From NCBI GenBank assembly GCA_018195615.1, contig JAGTPG010000002.1, positions 5,821,501 to 5,885,500 on the forward strand: a stretch of DNA of 64,000 nt, read 5' to 3'. This DNA is from Streptomyces tuirus (GTDB lineage Bacteria > Actinomycetota > Actinomycetes > Streptomycetales > Streptomycetaceae). The notes under the pieces were generated by a model. It saw only the letters and a program-made list of their open reading frames with translations, did not search any database and was not told where the DNA came from. Shown one piece after another: positions 47,731-57,308 of the stretch (position 1 is the stretch's first letter; the number at the start of each line of letters is the position of its first letter). Position numbers and translations under genes: made by a program.

Positions 47731-49856
47731 ATGGCTACCACTTCGCTTGACCTGGCCAGGGTCCGCAACATCGGGATCATGGCCCACATCGACGCGGGCA
47801 AGACGACGACCACCGAGCGGATCCTGTTCTACACCGGCGTTTCGTACAAGATCGGTGAGGTCCACGACGGCGCTGCCACCATGGACTGGATGGAGCAGGA
47901 GCAGGAGCGTGGCATCACGATCACCTCTGCTGCCACCACCTGTCACTGGCCGCTCGAGGACAACGACTACACCATCAACATCATCGACACCCCGGGTCAC
48001 GTCGACTTCACCGTCGAGGTGGAGCGCTCCCTGCGCGTGCTCGACGGTGCCGTGACGGTGTTCGACGGTGTCGCCGGCGTCGAGCCCCAGTCCGAGACCG
48101 TGTGGCGTCAGGCGGACCGCTACGGCGTTCCGCGTATCTGCTTCGTCAACAAGCTCGACCGGACCGGTGCCGAGTTCCACCGCTGCGTCGACATGATCTC
48201 CGACCGCCTGGGCGCGCAGCCGCTGGTCATGCAGCTGCCGATCGGTGCGGAGGCGGACTTCAAGGGCGTCATCGACCTCGTGACGATGAAGGCCCTGGTC
48301 TGGTCGGCCGAGGCGACCAAGGGCGAGATGTACGACACCGTCGACATCCCGGACACCCACGCCGAGGCTGCCGAGGAGTACCGCGGCAAGCTGCTCGAGG
48401 CCGTCGCCGAGAACGACGAAGAGCTGATGGAGCTGTACCTGGAGGGCACCGAGCCCACCGTGGAGCAGCTCTACGCCGCGATCCGTCGCATCACCATCGC
48501 GTCCGGCAAGGGCGGCGGCACCACCGTCACCCCCGTGTTCTGCGGCACCGCGTTCAAGAACAAGGGCGTTCAGCCCCTGCTCGACGCGGTCGTGCGCTAC
48601 CTGCCCACCCCGCTCGACGTCGAGGCCATCGAGGGCCACGACGTCAAGGACCCGGAGCAGGTCATCGCGCGCAAGCCGTCGGACGAGGAGCCCCTCGCCG
48701 CGCTCGCGTTCAAGATCATGAGCGACCCGCACCTCGGTAAGCTCACCTTCGTCCGCGTGTACTCCGGCCGCCTGCACTCCGGCACCCAGGTGCTGAACTC
48801 GGTGAAGGGCAAGAAGGAGCGCATCGGCAAGATCTACCGCATGCACGCCAACAAGCGTGAGGAGATCGAGTCGGTGGGCGCCGGCGACATCGTCGCCGTG
48901 ATGGGTCTGAAGCAGACCACCACCGGTGAGACGCTGTCGGACGACAAGAGCCCGGTCATCCTGGAGTCCATGGACTTCCCGGCGCCGGTCATCCAGGTCG
49001 CCATCGAGCCCAAGTCGAAGGGCGACCAGGAGAAGCTCGGCGTCGCGATCCAGCGCCTGGCCGAGGAGGACCCGTCCTTCCAGGTCCACTCCGACGAGGA
49101 GACCGGCCAGACCATCATCGGCGGCATGGGCGAGCTGCACCTCGAGGTGCTGGTCGACCGTATGCGCCGTGAGTTCAAGGTCGAGGCCAACGTCGGCAAG
49201 CCGCAGGTCGCGTACCGCGAGACCATCCGCAAGGCCGTCGAGAAGGTCGAGTTCACCCACAAGAAGCAGACGGGTGGTACCGGCCAGTTCGCTCGCGTCA
49301 TCATCGCGATCGAGCCGATCGAGGGCGGCGACGCCAGCTACGAGTTCGTCAACAAGGTGACCGGTGGTCGCGTGCCGAAGGAGTACATCCCTTCGGTCGA
49401 CGCCGGTGCGCAGGAGGCCATGCAGTTCGGCATCCTCGCCGGTTACGAGATGACCGGTGTCCGCGTGACGCTGCTCGACGGTGCCTACCACGAGGTCGAC
49501 TCCTCCGAGCTCGCGTTCAAGATCGCCGGTTCGCAGGCCTTCAAGGAGGCCGCGCGCAAGGCCAGCCCGTGCTGCTCGAGCCGATGATGGCCGTCGAGGT
49601 CACCACGCCCGAGGACTACATGGGTGAGGTCATCGGCGACATCAACTCCCGCCGTGGTCAGATCCAGGCCATGGAGGAGCGGGCCGGTGCCCGCGTCGTC
49701 AAGGGCCTCGTGCCCCTGTCGGAGATGTTCGGCTACGTCGGAGACCTCCGCAGCAAGACGTCGGGTCGCGCAAGCTACTCGATGCAGTTCGACTCCTACG
49801 CCGAGGTTCCCCGGAACGTCGCCGAGGAGATCATCGCGAAGGCCAAGGGCGAGTAA
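47731..49856 (+). CDS. fusA: Elongation factor G (one frameshift)
   Basis: 708 residues after correction. Translocase GTPase: P-loop AHIDAGKTTTTERIL, switch I RGITITSAATTC, DTPGHVDF, NKLDR, and the tip of domain IV in HKKQTGGTGQFARVII. One C is missing at about 49567-49570 (KASPVLLEPMMAVEVTTPEDYMG), cutting off domain V as printed. Starts at ATG 47731, 39 bases after rpsG. The shift is in an indispensable gene, so it is a sequence error. Confidence 0.96.
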
Positions 49857-49899
49857 CGCACCGCGTCTACACGCCGTAGGCTTGACTCCGGAGCCTTGA

Positions 49900-49934
49900 G
49901 GGGCATTCCGCCGCAATCGTGGTGAGAATGCCCC
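49900..49934 (+). terminator. Intercistronic hairpin between fusA and tuf
   Basis: A perfect 9-base stem GGGGCATTC / GAATGCCCC with a 17-base loop, 43 bases after fusA. It may attenuate read-through or protect the tuf transcript. A separate tuf promoter in this 156-base gap is known in other streptomycetes but I see no clear boxes. Confidence 0.55.
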
Positions 49935-50012
49935 GGGGCCCGGGCTTTCCAGCAAAGATCACCTGGCGCCGATGAGTAAGGCGTACCAGAACCACTCCAC
50001 AGGAGGACCCCA

Positions 50013-51206
50013 GTGGCGAAGGCGAAGTTCGAGCGGACTAAGCCGCACGTCAACATCGGCACCATCGGTCACATCGACCACGGTAAGACGACCCTCACGG
50101 CCGCCATTACCAAGGTGCTGCACGACGCGTACCCGGACCTGAACGAGGCCTCGGCCTTCGACCAGATCGACAAGGCTCCTGAGGAGCGCCAGCGCGGTAT
50201 CACCATCTCCATCGCGCACGTCGAGTACCAGACCGAGACGCGTCACTACGCCCACGTCGACTGCCCCGGTCACGCGGACTACATCAAGAACATGATCACG
50301 GGTGCGGCGCAGATGGACGGCGCCATCCTCGTGGTCGCCGCCACCGACGGCCCGATGCCGCAGACCAAGGAGCACGTGCTCCTGGCCCGCCAGGTCGGCG
50401 TTCCGTACATCGTCGTCGCCCTGAACAAGGCCGACATGGTGGACGACGAGGAGATCCTGGAGCTCGTCGAGCTCGAGGTCCGTGAGCTCCTCTCCGAGTA
50501 CGAGTTCCCGGGCGACGACGTTCCCGTCGTCAAGGTCTCCGCTCTGAAGGCCCTCGAGGGCGACAAGGAGTGGGGCAACTCGGTTCTCGAGCTCATGAAC
50601 GCCGTCGACACGGCGATCCCGGAGCCCGAGCGTGACGTCGACAAGCCGTTCCTGATGCCGATCGAGGACGTCTTCACGATCACCGGTCGCGGTACGGTCG
50701 TCACCGGCCGTATCGAGCGTGGTGTCCTCAAGGTCAACGAGACCGTGGACATCATCGGCATCAAGCAGGAGAAGACCACCACCACGGTCACCGGCATCGA
50801 GATGTTCCGGAAGCTCCTCGACGAGGGCCAGGCCGGTGAGAACGTCGGTCTGCTGCTTCGCGGCATCAAGCGCGAGGACGTCGAGCGCGGCCAGGTCATC
50901 ATCAAGCCGGGCTCGGTCACCCCGCACACCGAGTTCGAGGCGCAGGCCTACATCCTGTCCAAGGACGAGGGTGGCCGCCACACGCCGTTCTTCAACAACT
51001 ACCGCCCGCAGTTCTACTTCCGTACGACGGACGTGACCGGCGTGGTGACCCTCCCCGAGGGCACCGAGATGGTCATGCCGGGTGACAACACCGAGATGAA
51101 GGTGGAGCTCATCCAGCCCGTCGCCATGGAGGAGGGCCTGAAGTTCGCCATCCGTGAGGGTGGCCGGACCGTGGGCGCCGGCCAGGTCACCAAGATCAAC
51201 AAGTGA
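50013..51206 (+). CDS. tuf: Elongation factor Tu
   Basis: 397 residues from GTG 50013 (MAKAKFERTKPHVNIGTIGHIDHGKTTLTAAITKVL). GTPase motifs: GHIDHGKT, RGITISIAHVEY, DCPGHADYIKNM, NKAD. The kirromycin contact region and the C-terminal MPGDNTEMKVELIQPVAMEEGLKFAIREGGRTVGAGQVTKI are normal. This is the tuf1 type; some streptomycetes carry a second, divergent tuf elsewhere. Last gene of the str operon. Confidence 0.98.
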   Translation: MAKAKFERTKPHVNIGTIGHIDHGKTTLTAAITKVLHDAYPDLNEASAFDQIDKAPEERQRGITISIAHVEYQTETRHYAHVDCPGHADYIKNMITGAAQMDGAILVVAATDGPMPQTKEHVLLARQVGVPYIVVALNKADMVDDEEILELVELEVRELLSEYEFPGDDVPVVKVSALKALEGDKEWGNSVLELMNAVDTAIPEPERDVDKPFLMPIEDVFTITGRGTVVTGRIERGVLKVNETVDIIGIKQEKTTTTVTGIEMFRKLLDEGQAGENVGLLLRGIKREDVERGQVIIKPGSVTPHTEFEAQAYILSKDEGGRHTPFFNNYRPQFYFRTTDVTGVVTLPEGTEMVMPGDNTEMKVELIQPVAMEEGLKFAIREGGRTVGAGQVTKINK

Positions 51207-51248
51207 GTCTTCGGACTGGCTTGAGGGTCTACTGACCTGAGTGGCTCG

Positions 51249-51286
51249 AAGGGGCCCGTACGACTTCGGTCGTGCGGGCCCTTTTG
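51249..51286 (+). terminator. Terminator of the str operon
   Basis: AAGGGGCCCGTACGAC-TTCG-GTCGTGCGGGCCC forms a long stem with a stable TTCG tetraloop, followed by TTTTGTTG. Confidence 0.95.
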
Positions 51287-51350
51287 TTGTGCCCGCCCCC
51301 GTTCTACGACGGCTGGGGTGCCGCCAGGACGGTCCACCTCGTCCAGCCGG

Positions 51351-51608
51351 TCAGAAGCCCAGGTACGTGATCTGGACGACGTAGACCCGTTCGCTGCGGA
51401 CGACGACCTGATACGTGAACATGCCGCCGGGGACGATGATGTCGCCGCCCTTCGGGTCGACACCGTCATGGGCCTGTCCGTGGACATGGAAGGCTTCGGC
51501 TGCCCTGACCAGTTCGTCCGCCTTGCCTTCCACCTCGGCGAGGAAGCTGGTCGGAGCGGTTCGGGCCGCTTCCTCCGCGCCGAAGGCGTACTCCCACTTC
51601 CAGCTCAC
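51351..51608 (-). CDS. Small protein, possible RelE-like toxin
   Basis: 85 residues from GTG 51608. N-terminal half charged and helical (SFLAEVEGKADELVRAAEAFHVHG); the C-terminal half is beta-rich and ends VVVRSERVYVVQITYLGF, similar in plan to RelE/ParE toxins, whose last strands carry an Arg and aromatic residues. The start overlaps the stop of the upstream DUF6247-like gene by four bases. No firm family match; the toxin role is inference from size, order and overlap. Confidence 0.55.
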   Translation of the reverse strand: MSWKWEYAFGAEEAARTAPTSFLAEVEGKADELVRAAEAFHVHGQAHDGVDPKGGDIIVPGGMFTYQVVVRSERVYVVQITYLGF

Positions 51609-51952
51609 CCGCGGACTGCCTTCATGGCTGCGTCCAGGACGGCGCTCAGTTCACGCAGGGCTTCTTGGGCGATGGCGGGGTCCTCGTGCTCGAGGTTGCC
51701 CTTCGCCCGGGCGTAGCGGGTGGACAGAGCGGGGCGCCGGGCGATCTCGATGTCCCTGGCCCAGGTCAGCACCCAGCTCTGCACCGGGCTCAGCGACTGC
51801 CATTCGACCGCCTTGGCGAAGGCTTCGTCCTTGGTGGCCTGCATCTCTTCCAGTCGGGCCGGATCGACGGCGGCGAGAGCCGCACGCAGGGCGTCAGGAG
51901 TCTGCTGAGGGCGGGGGATCAGCTCATGTCCGTGGTCGGCCTGAGTGCTCAT
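51605..51952 (-). CDS. DUF6247-like protein, possible antitoxin
   Basis: 115 residues from ATG 51952: RPQQTPDALRAALAAVDPARLEEMQATKDEAFAKAVEWQSLSPVQSWVLTWARDIEIARRPALSTRYARAK, an all-helical pattern like the DUF6247 family of small actinobacterial proteins, which I recall beside RelE-like genes. Translation-coupled to the downstream small gene, with the putative antitoxin first as in most type II modules. Confidence 0.6.
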   Translation of the reverse strand: MSTQADHGHELIPRPQQTPDALRAALAAVDPARLEEMQATKDEAFAKAVEWQSLSPVQSWVLTWARDIEIARRPALSTRYARAKGNLEHEDPAIAQEALRELSAVLDAAMKAVRG

Positions 51953-52038
51953 CGTGTCCACCTCCAGGGAGTGCCTCGGCCAGGCTATCCCGCTCGTGTT
52001 GCCGATGAGCGCGGCGCCGTGTGCGGCAGTTGCTCTTC

Positions 52039-52900
52039 TCATGCGGCCTCCAGAAGCTCGGCCCGCTCGGGTCGGCAGTCGTGGCAGCGGCCGGGGGCCG
52101 GTGCTCGGAAGGCGCGGTCGCAGCCGTCGCAGGTCTGGAACGGGTGACGGACGACTGGCGGGGGCGCGGGCGCGCGGAACGGTGGCGGTGGCGGTAGTTG
52201 TGCTGTGAGGCGGTGGGCCAGGAGGGCGGCCGGGCGGCGGAGGGCCTCGGGTGGGAGGTCGGTGGTCAGGGCGTGGCGTACGGCGGTGGGGGAGACGTCG
52301 CGTTCGAGCCAGGCGGCGACGCCGGGGGCGAGGTGGGCGGTGTCGCACGTGGAGAGGAGGAGGCGGGGGTCGTCTCGGCGGAGGTTTGTGAGGAGGTCTG
52401 TGGCCTGTTGGAGGAGGGCGGGGGCGGGGTACGCCGGGTGCGGTACGGCCGGGAGGGGCTTGCTGCCGGGCGGCCTCGTTCGCTTCCTCGGGGCTGGGCG
52501 AGGGGCGTCCGTACCGCTGTGACCTGGCTGGTTGCAGGAGATCGTGCGGGTGACGATCCGGCCGCCGGGGACGCGTTCGCGCACGCGCCGCAGATAGCCG
52601 TGGGCCTCCAGCTCGCGCAGGGCGGCGGCAATACGGGTCGTGCCCTCTGGGAAGCGGGCGGCGAGGGACTTGATGTCGACCCGGGCGCCGGCGGGGAGGG
52701 ACTGGATGTGCGTGCCGAGCCCGATCGCGAGCAGCGACAGCTCCGGGTGCTGGGCGAGGTGGTTGCCGATCACCGTGAAGCGGGTGGTGTGGCGGGCGTT
52801 GTCGTGTACCAGGCCGGTGTGGGGGTGCCGCCGGTTCGGGTGCTTCTTCCGGTTACGGGGTGTGGGCGTGCGTGGGCACGTTAGGGTTCTGTGTATCCAT
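52039..52900 (-). CDS. Helix-turn-helix DNA-binding protein with C-terminal zinc ribbon (start uncertain)
   Basis: The core reads HDNARHTTRFTVIGNHLAQHPELSLLAIGLGTHIQSL, then the winged helix AGARVDIKSLAARFPEGTTRIAAALRELEAHGYLRRVRERVPGGRIVTRT. A Pro-rich linker follows, then a helical region, and a Cys4 ribbon CDGC...CHDC at the end. It resembles replication-initiator-like regulators common in Streptomyces; target unknown. In its own frame there is no ATG/GTG upstream of GTG 52773, though the coding similarity continues to about 52860. ATG 52900 (MDTQNPNVP) joins it only if one base is removed, or two added, near 52857-52860. This is opposite in sign to the other shifts. Confidence 0.65.
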
Positions 52901-53173
52901 CAGGAAGGTCTCGTCTTCCTCGGTGGTCAGGCCCTCGCACTGGGATGCCAGTCCCGGCGAGGGCCGTCGCATGTCTGCGGTTGTGTTGCGCTGAGCGTAG
53001 GGCAGGCAAGGGCTCCCAAATCCAGCTGAGTTGGCGATGTTCACTCGCGTGAGTGAGGCGGCGGCCTGCGGCGGGGAGGGGTGGGGTTTGGTGGGGTTCT
53101 TTCCTCCTCGTGGTCCTTGAGGGAGACCGCCTGCGGCACCGGAGCGCGAGATGTTGGGACCCGGTGCTTCAGG

Positions 53174-53466
53174 TCAGAGAGTGAGTTCCGCCCAGACGGT
53201 CTTGCGGGGTGGCAAGCCCGGGGTGACGCCCCAGCCGGTCGGCGAGTGCGTCGACGAGGACCAGGCCTCGGCCGGACTTGGACTCGGGGCCGGGAGTCGG
53301 CGTGTCGGCAGCCGGTCGTCGCGGGTGTCCGTGACCTCGATACGGAGGGTGCCGGCCACGACGTAGAGGAGCAGGCGGAAGTCGCGGCCGGGGATGCGGC
53401 CGTGCTGCGCCGCGTTGGTCGACAGCTCCGCGATGATCTGCCGTGCCGGGTCCAACGGCAGTCCCC
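53174..53466 (-). pseudogene. Remnant of an ATP-binding (HATPase) regulator
   Basis: Reads WGLPLDPARQIIAELSTNAAQHGRIPGRDFRLLLYVVAGTLRIEVTDTRDDRLP, the N-box half of a serine-kinase/anti-sigma-type ATPase. Then, in another frame, PESKSGRGLVLVDALADR, and back in the first frame WGVTPGLPPRKTVWAELTL. So one lost and one gained base bracket about 20 codons. The usual 30-50 N-terminal residues are missing: a stop codon lies directly upstream in frame. Such ATPases normally stand beside XRE/DUF397 genes, as here, and this copy looks decayed. Confidence 0.65.
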
Positions 53467-53474
53467 AGGAACGC

Positions 53475-53494
53475 AGTTACTGTGAACAGTGACT
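53475..53494. promoter_or_regulatory. Palindromic operator candidate
   Basis: AGTTACTGT-GA-ACAGTGACT, 8 of 9 positions paired, between the ATPase remnant and the XRE gene. A half-site-like TAACTGT recurs at 53511-53517. It may be the binding site of the XRE regulator encoded next to it. Confidence 0.5.
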
Positions 53495-53604
53495 CAGCGG
53501 GTACGTACGGTAACTGTCCGGAGCTTGTCCAGTCGTGTCCGGGCTGTCGGGACGGGGCGTACGGGTAGGGCGTTGGGCACGGTCGTACGACGGAAGGGTG
53601 CGGG

Positions 53605-54483
53605 ATGACGGCGGTCGAGGCGGACGCGGGTCGGCTCAAGGGCGAGGCGGACGAGCCGGGTTGGGAGGTGGATCCGGACGACGAGTGGGGTGTCGCCGTG
53701 ATCGCGACCGTCGGGCGGCAGCTGAAGCTGCGGCGGGAGGCGGTGGGGATGCGGGCCGCCGAGTTCGGGACGGCGGTCGGGTACAGCGAGGACATGGTCT
53801 ACAAGATCGAGGGCGGGAAGCGGATCCCTCGGCAGGACTATCTGGTCAGGGCGGATGAGGTGCTGGGGGCGGGTGGGCTGATTGCGGCGACGTGGGAGGA
53901 CGTGAAGAGGGTTCGGTATCCCAAGAAGGTGCGGGAGCTGGCCAAGTTGGAGGGGCAGGCGGTGGAGATCGGGGTGTACGAAAGCATCAGCATCAACGGC
54001 CTGTTGCAGACCCCGGATCACGCGCGAGCCCTGTTCGAGTCCTGGCAGCCTGCGTACTCGCCGGACGAGGTGGAGCGTCTGGTGGCTGCGCGCACGGCCC
54101 GGCAGTCCGTGTTCGAGCGGTCGCCGGCGCCGTCGCTCAGCTTCGTCCAGGAGGAGGCGACGCTGCGGCGCCCGGTTGGGGGCACAATGGTCTGGCGTCA
54201 GCAGCTTGAGCGCCTGCTGGAGGTGGGGCGGTTGCGTAACGTCAGGCTTCAGGTGATGCCGACGAGCAGCGAGGCCCATCCCGGTCTGAACGGGAGGATC
54301 GAGGTGCTGAAGTTCGGGGACGGTACCGCGGCGGGCCGGTCCGACGGCGCCTTCAACGGGCGACCGACCACTGATCCGAAGCAGATCCGGATCCTCGAAC
54401 TGCGGTATGGCACCATCCGAGCTCAGGCACTTCCACCACGGGAGTCGCTGGCCTTCATTGAGCAACTGCTGGGAGAGACATGA
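53605..54483 (+). CDS. XRE-family regulator with DUF5753 (WhiJ-like)
   Basis: 292 residues. The helix-turn-helix is at about 35-90 (GRQLKLRREAVGMRAAEFGTAVGYSEDMVYKIEGGKRIPRQDYLVRADEVL), followed by the DUF5753 ligand/partner domain (SISINGLLQTPDHARALFES... RTARQSVFERSPAPSLSFVQEEATLRRPVGG... RLQVMPTSSEAHPGLNG). Streptomyces have dozens of these, paired with DUF397 genes; the S. coelicolor member WhiJ affects sporulation timing. It overlaps the DUF397 gene by ATGA. ATG 53605 follows GGGTGCGGG. Confidence 0.9.
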   Translation: MTAVEADAGRLKGEADEPGWEVDPDDEWGVAVIATVGRQLKLRREAVGMRAAEFGTAVGYSEDMVYKIEGGKRIPRQDYLVRADEVLGAGGLIAATWEDVKRVRYPKKVRELAKLEGQAVEIGVYESISINGLLQTPDHARALFESWQPAYSPDEVERLVAARTARQSVFERSPAPSLSFVQEEATLRRPVGGTMVWRQQLERLLEVGRLRNVRLQVMPTSSEAHPGLNGRIEVLKFGDGTAAGRSDGAFNGRPTTDPKQIRILELRYGTIRAQALPPRESLAFIEQLLGET

Positions 54484-54680
54484 TCCGCAAGCCCTCGACC
54501 GGGGACGCCTCCGAACCGGCGTGGTTCAAGAGCAGCTACAGCAGTGGCCCTGATGGCGACTCCTGCGTGGAGATCGCGACCACTCCGGGTGTGATTCACG
54601 TCCGCGACTCAAAGCAGGCCGCAGGCCCCCGGCTCGCGCTCGCGCCGGAGGCCTGGTCGGAGTTCGTGGCCTCCGTTTAG
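54480..54680 (+). CDS. DUF397 protein
   Basis: 66 residues with the whole family signature: AWFKSSYSSGPDGDSCVEIATTPGVIHVRDSKQAAGPRLALAPEAWSEFV. These small acidic proteins act with the adjacent XRE regulator, probably as a toxin-antitoxin-like or regulatory pair in development and antibiotic control. Translation-coupled to the regulator and convergent with the protease gene, whose stop it overlaps by four bases. Confidence 0.93.
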   Translation: MIRKPSTGDASEPAWFKSSYSSGPDGDSCVEIATTPGVIHVRDSKQAAGPRLALAPEAWSEFVASV

Positions 54681-56067
54681 CCGTCGTTCCGAAGGACGCT
54701 CACCGCGCGGTCGAACGCCGAGTCGCGCTTCTTGGCGAACTCCTCCTTCGTGAAGACCGGTTCGGTGAGGTGGGGCGGGATGCCCGTGCCGTCGTAGGTC
54801 TGGCCGGAGCGGTTGAGGAACTCCTCGTTCGGGAGGATCGCGGTCATGCCGTTGGGCAGGTTGCGTTGCATGACGTCCGAGAAGACGCCCTGTGTGGGCT
54901 GACCGATGCGGATGGTGCCGCCAGGGCGGTTGATGAGGGCCTGGGTGAAGGTCTCGCCCGCGCTGACGGTGGAGCCTCCGGTGAGTACGGCGATGGGGCC
55001 GGTGTAGAGGGGCCCGTCGGCCGGGACGACCCGGATGGGCTCGGGCGGGTGTGCCGGGCCGGGTCGGTGGGGTGGTTGCGGGCGCGTTTGGCGTAGGCGA
55101 CGTAGGGCCTGTCCGTGAGGCGCTCGGCGAGGTGGATGCCGAGGGCGTCGGAGCCGCCGCCGTTGATGCGCAGGTCGATGATCAGGCCTTTGAGCCGCTG
55201 GGTGCGGTCCTTGGTGAGGATGGTGTTCAGGGTCTTGTCGAGTTCGGCGAGGTGGGCGGCGTACTGGGCGTCCTCGGGGTGTAGCCGGCGAAGCCGGAGA
55301 TGCGGAGGTAGCCCTGGTCGGCGCCGCCGGGCAGGTCGGCGTAGGTGATCCGGCCGTTGGCGAAGTCCTGGTGGTACGGGGCGCCCTTGAGGTCGCGTTC
55401 GCCGATGAACTTCTTGACCTTGGTGTCCAGCGCCTGCGTGGGCAGTTCGGTGCCGGGGCGGACCTGGGCGAAGACGCGGTCTCCGTCCTGGACGGCGACG
55501 TGGGCGTCGTAGAGGGGACGGACCATGTCGCTGAAGACGGCGAAGAGTTCCTCGCGGGTGGTGTCGTGGTCGACCTTCGGGCGGTAGCGGTCCCGGAGGC
55601 CCTGCCAGTCGATGCCCTTCGCGGCGAAGAAGGGGTAGTTCTCGGCGAAGGAGTGCCAGAAGACGTCGAAGGCGGTGCGGGGGTCCTTGGGGTGGGGCGG
55701 GTGCAGTCGGCGGGAGGGCGTGGATCCGCCGCAGGGTGCGGTGGCCGACGGAGCTGTCGGCGGAGAGCGAGGCGCGGTTGTGGTGGGTGCCGGGGCGGAT
55801 GGTCAGTACGGTGCCGTAGGCGTTCGTGTACGTGCCCGGCCCGGTCCGCCGGGCGGTGTCGCCCTTGAGACAGCTGACCGAAGTCGTCTGGAACTCCTGG
55901 AGGGCGTCGCCGTCGAGGGAGAGGACGGTGCCGTAGCCGTCCATGCGCCAGAGACCGTCGGTGCTCGGCCTGCTGGAGGTGCCGGTGGTGGTGCCGGTGG
56001 CGGTGGCGGGTGCTGCCGCGGCTGCGGCGAGGGCCAGGGTGAGGGCGGTGGCTGTGATGGTGCGCAT
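54677..56067 (-). CDS. Secreted S41-family peptidase (four frameshifts)
   Basis: About 464 residues after adding one base at each of about 55709-55711, 55688-55691, 55277-55280 and 55045-55048. Order: signal peptide (MRTITATALTLALAAAAAAPATA), an N-terminal domain with DGLWRMDGYGTVLSLDG, a tail-specific-protease helical region FDVFWHSFAENYPFFAAKGIDW, GLIIDLRINGGGSDALGIHLAERL, and the catalytic GGSTVSAGETFTQALINRPGG with the serine nucleophile in TVSAGE. No PDZ domain is obvious. Probably an exported serine protease. The catalytic Lys cannot be placed for certain. Frames on both sides of each shift match the family, so errors rather than decay are likely. Confidence 0.82.
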
Positions 56068-56213
56068 GCTGGATCCCCCGTGTCGTGGTCGTCGGTTCGG
56101 TCACTACGGTGGCCGGGGAGGTGGGGGTGGGCCATCCGGCGGGCTGGTGGATGGGGGTGGGGCAGCCCCCCCCCGGGGCCCGGGTCGCCACGGCCAGGCC
56201 GTAACACTGGGGC

Positions 56214-56594
56214 ATGACGTCAGAACCGGCTCACGAAGAGGGGCCCACGGCGGGCACGACGGGCACGGAGTTCGTGCTTCCGCTCGACGAGGAGATGCTC
56301 GCGTACTTCCGTGAGATGGCGGACGTACTGGCGGAGCACATCGGTATCTCCCGTGCGGAGGCGGTCGCGAGGATCAACGCGACGTACGGGGCGGGGGAGT
56401 CGGCCGCTTGGGGTGTGGACCTGATGGGCCACGAGCTGCCGGAGTACTGGGCGTACGGGACGTACTACAGTCCTGATCACCGGGACCGCCTTCCCATCGG
56501 AGACCCGACCGCGGACGCGGACATCGACTTCAGCACGCTCCCCGTGCGCCCTGCGCCTCCCAAGGACTCACCGTTCTGGACGCTGGAGGAGTAG
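56214..56594 (+). CDS. Putative immunity-like protein, paralogue of the RHS neighbour
   Basis: 126 residues. Shares clear blocks with the gene immediately after the RHS toxin (62498-62821): YFREMADVLAEHIGISRAEAVARINATYG, then GHELPEYWAYGTYYSPDH, and the end APPKDSPFWTLEE. The other copy reads YFREIADVMVDRFGISRAEAVARINDAYE, CHEEPEYWAYGLYFQAR and APPKTSHVWTLAE. Family unnamed to me. As the related gene sits where immunity genes sit, this orphan copy may protect against a related toxin. ATG 56214; no adjacent toxin. Confidence 0.7.
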   Translation: MTSEPAHEEGPTAGTTGTEFVLPLDEEMLAYFREMADVLAEHIGISRAEAVARINATYGAGESAAWGVDLMGHELPEYWAYGTYYSPDHRDRLPIGDPTADADIDFSTLPVRPAPPKDSPFWTLEE

Positions 56595-56650
56595 TGGCAC
56601 GATGAGCGCACGAGTGATCGTGTGATCGAGCGAACGGGGAGGCCGGCGTC

Positions 56651-57298
56651 ATGGCCCGCTACATGGAGGCACTGACCGTCGAGAGGGGCGGGTTCCGGAT
56701 CAAAGTGCCGGAGTCATGGTGGGAGTTCGACGTACGGCCGGAGTCGCGGGACGACTCGATCCGCCGGATGGTGAACGAACGGGTGCGACAGCGGCCGGAG
56801 TTGGAGCAGTACCGGGACACGTACGTCGACTTCCTCAGGAAGGCCGCCGCGGACGCGTGGAAGTCGGGCGCGCTGTACTGCGGCTGCATGGCGGAGAGCT
56901 TCGGCGGGGACACGCCGATCACCGGCTCGGTGACCGTCTCCCTGATCGGCGGGCGCAACGAGCGCGGTGAGCCGCTGTCGAACGACCCGGCGGTCATCGC
57001 GAGCCAGCTCGCCGTCAAGGAGGCCAAGCGGGAAGGGGACTCCTGGCGGAAGGTGACGACCGTCGACATCCCCGGAGTCGGCCCGGCGGCACGGACGTAC
57101 GGCATCGAGGACATCCCCGTACCCGGCGACGGGCTCAACCGCACGATCAGGGCTGTGCTGGTGCAGACGTACATTCCCGTGCCGGGGCAGGAGGACAAGG
57201 TGGCGCTGGTGGCGGGCAGTAGTCAGGTGCTCGACCTGGCGGATTCGTTCTTCGACATCTTCGACGCGATCACGTCGACGTTTCGCTTCACCGACTGA
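56651..57298 (+). CDS. Conserved hypothetical protein upstream of the RHS gene
   Basis: 215 residues, soluble, no signal peptide. The start MARYMEALTVERGGFRIKVPESWWEFDVRPESRDDSIRRMV and later ADSFFDIFDAITSTFRF recall LpqN/PsbP-like proteins, which have a 'phi-P-x-x-W' opening and a final aromatic strand. It probably belongs to the RHS locus as an accessory or chaperone for export, but that is context only. ATG 56651; the next gene begins 11 bases after its stop. Confidence 0.6.
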   Translation: MARYMEALTVERGGFRIKVPESWWEFDVRPESRDDSIRRMVNERVRQRPELEQYRDTYVDFLRKAAADAWKSGALYCGCMAESFGGDTPITGSVTVSLIGGRNERGEPLSNDPAVIASQLAVKEAKREGDSWRKVTTVDIPGVGPAARTYGIEDIPVPGDGLNRTIRAVLVQTYIPVPGQEDKVALVAGSSQVLDLADSFFDIFDAITSTFRFTD

Positions 57299-57308
57299 TG
57301 TCCCGCTG

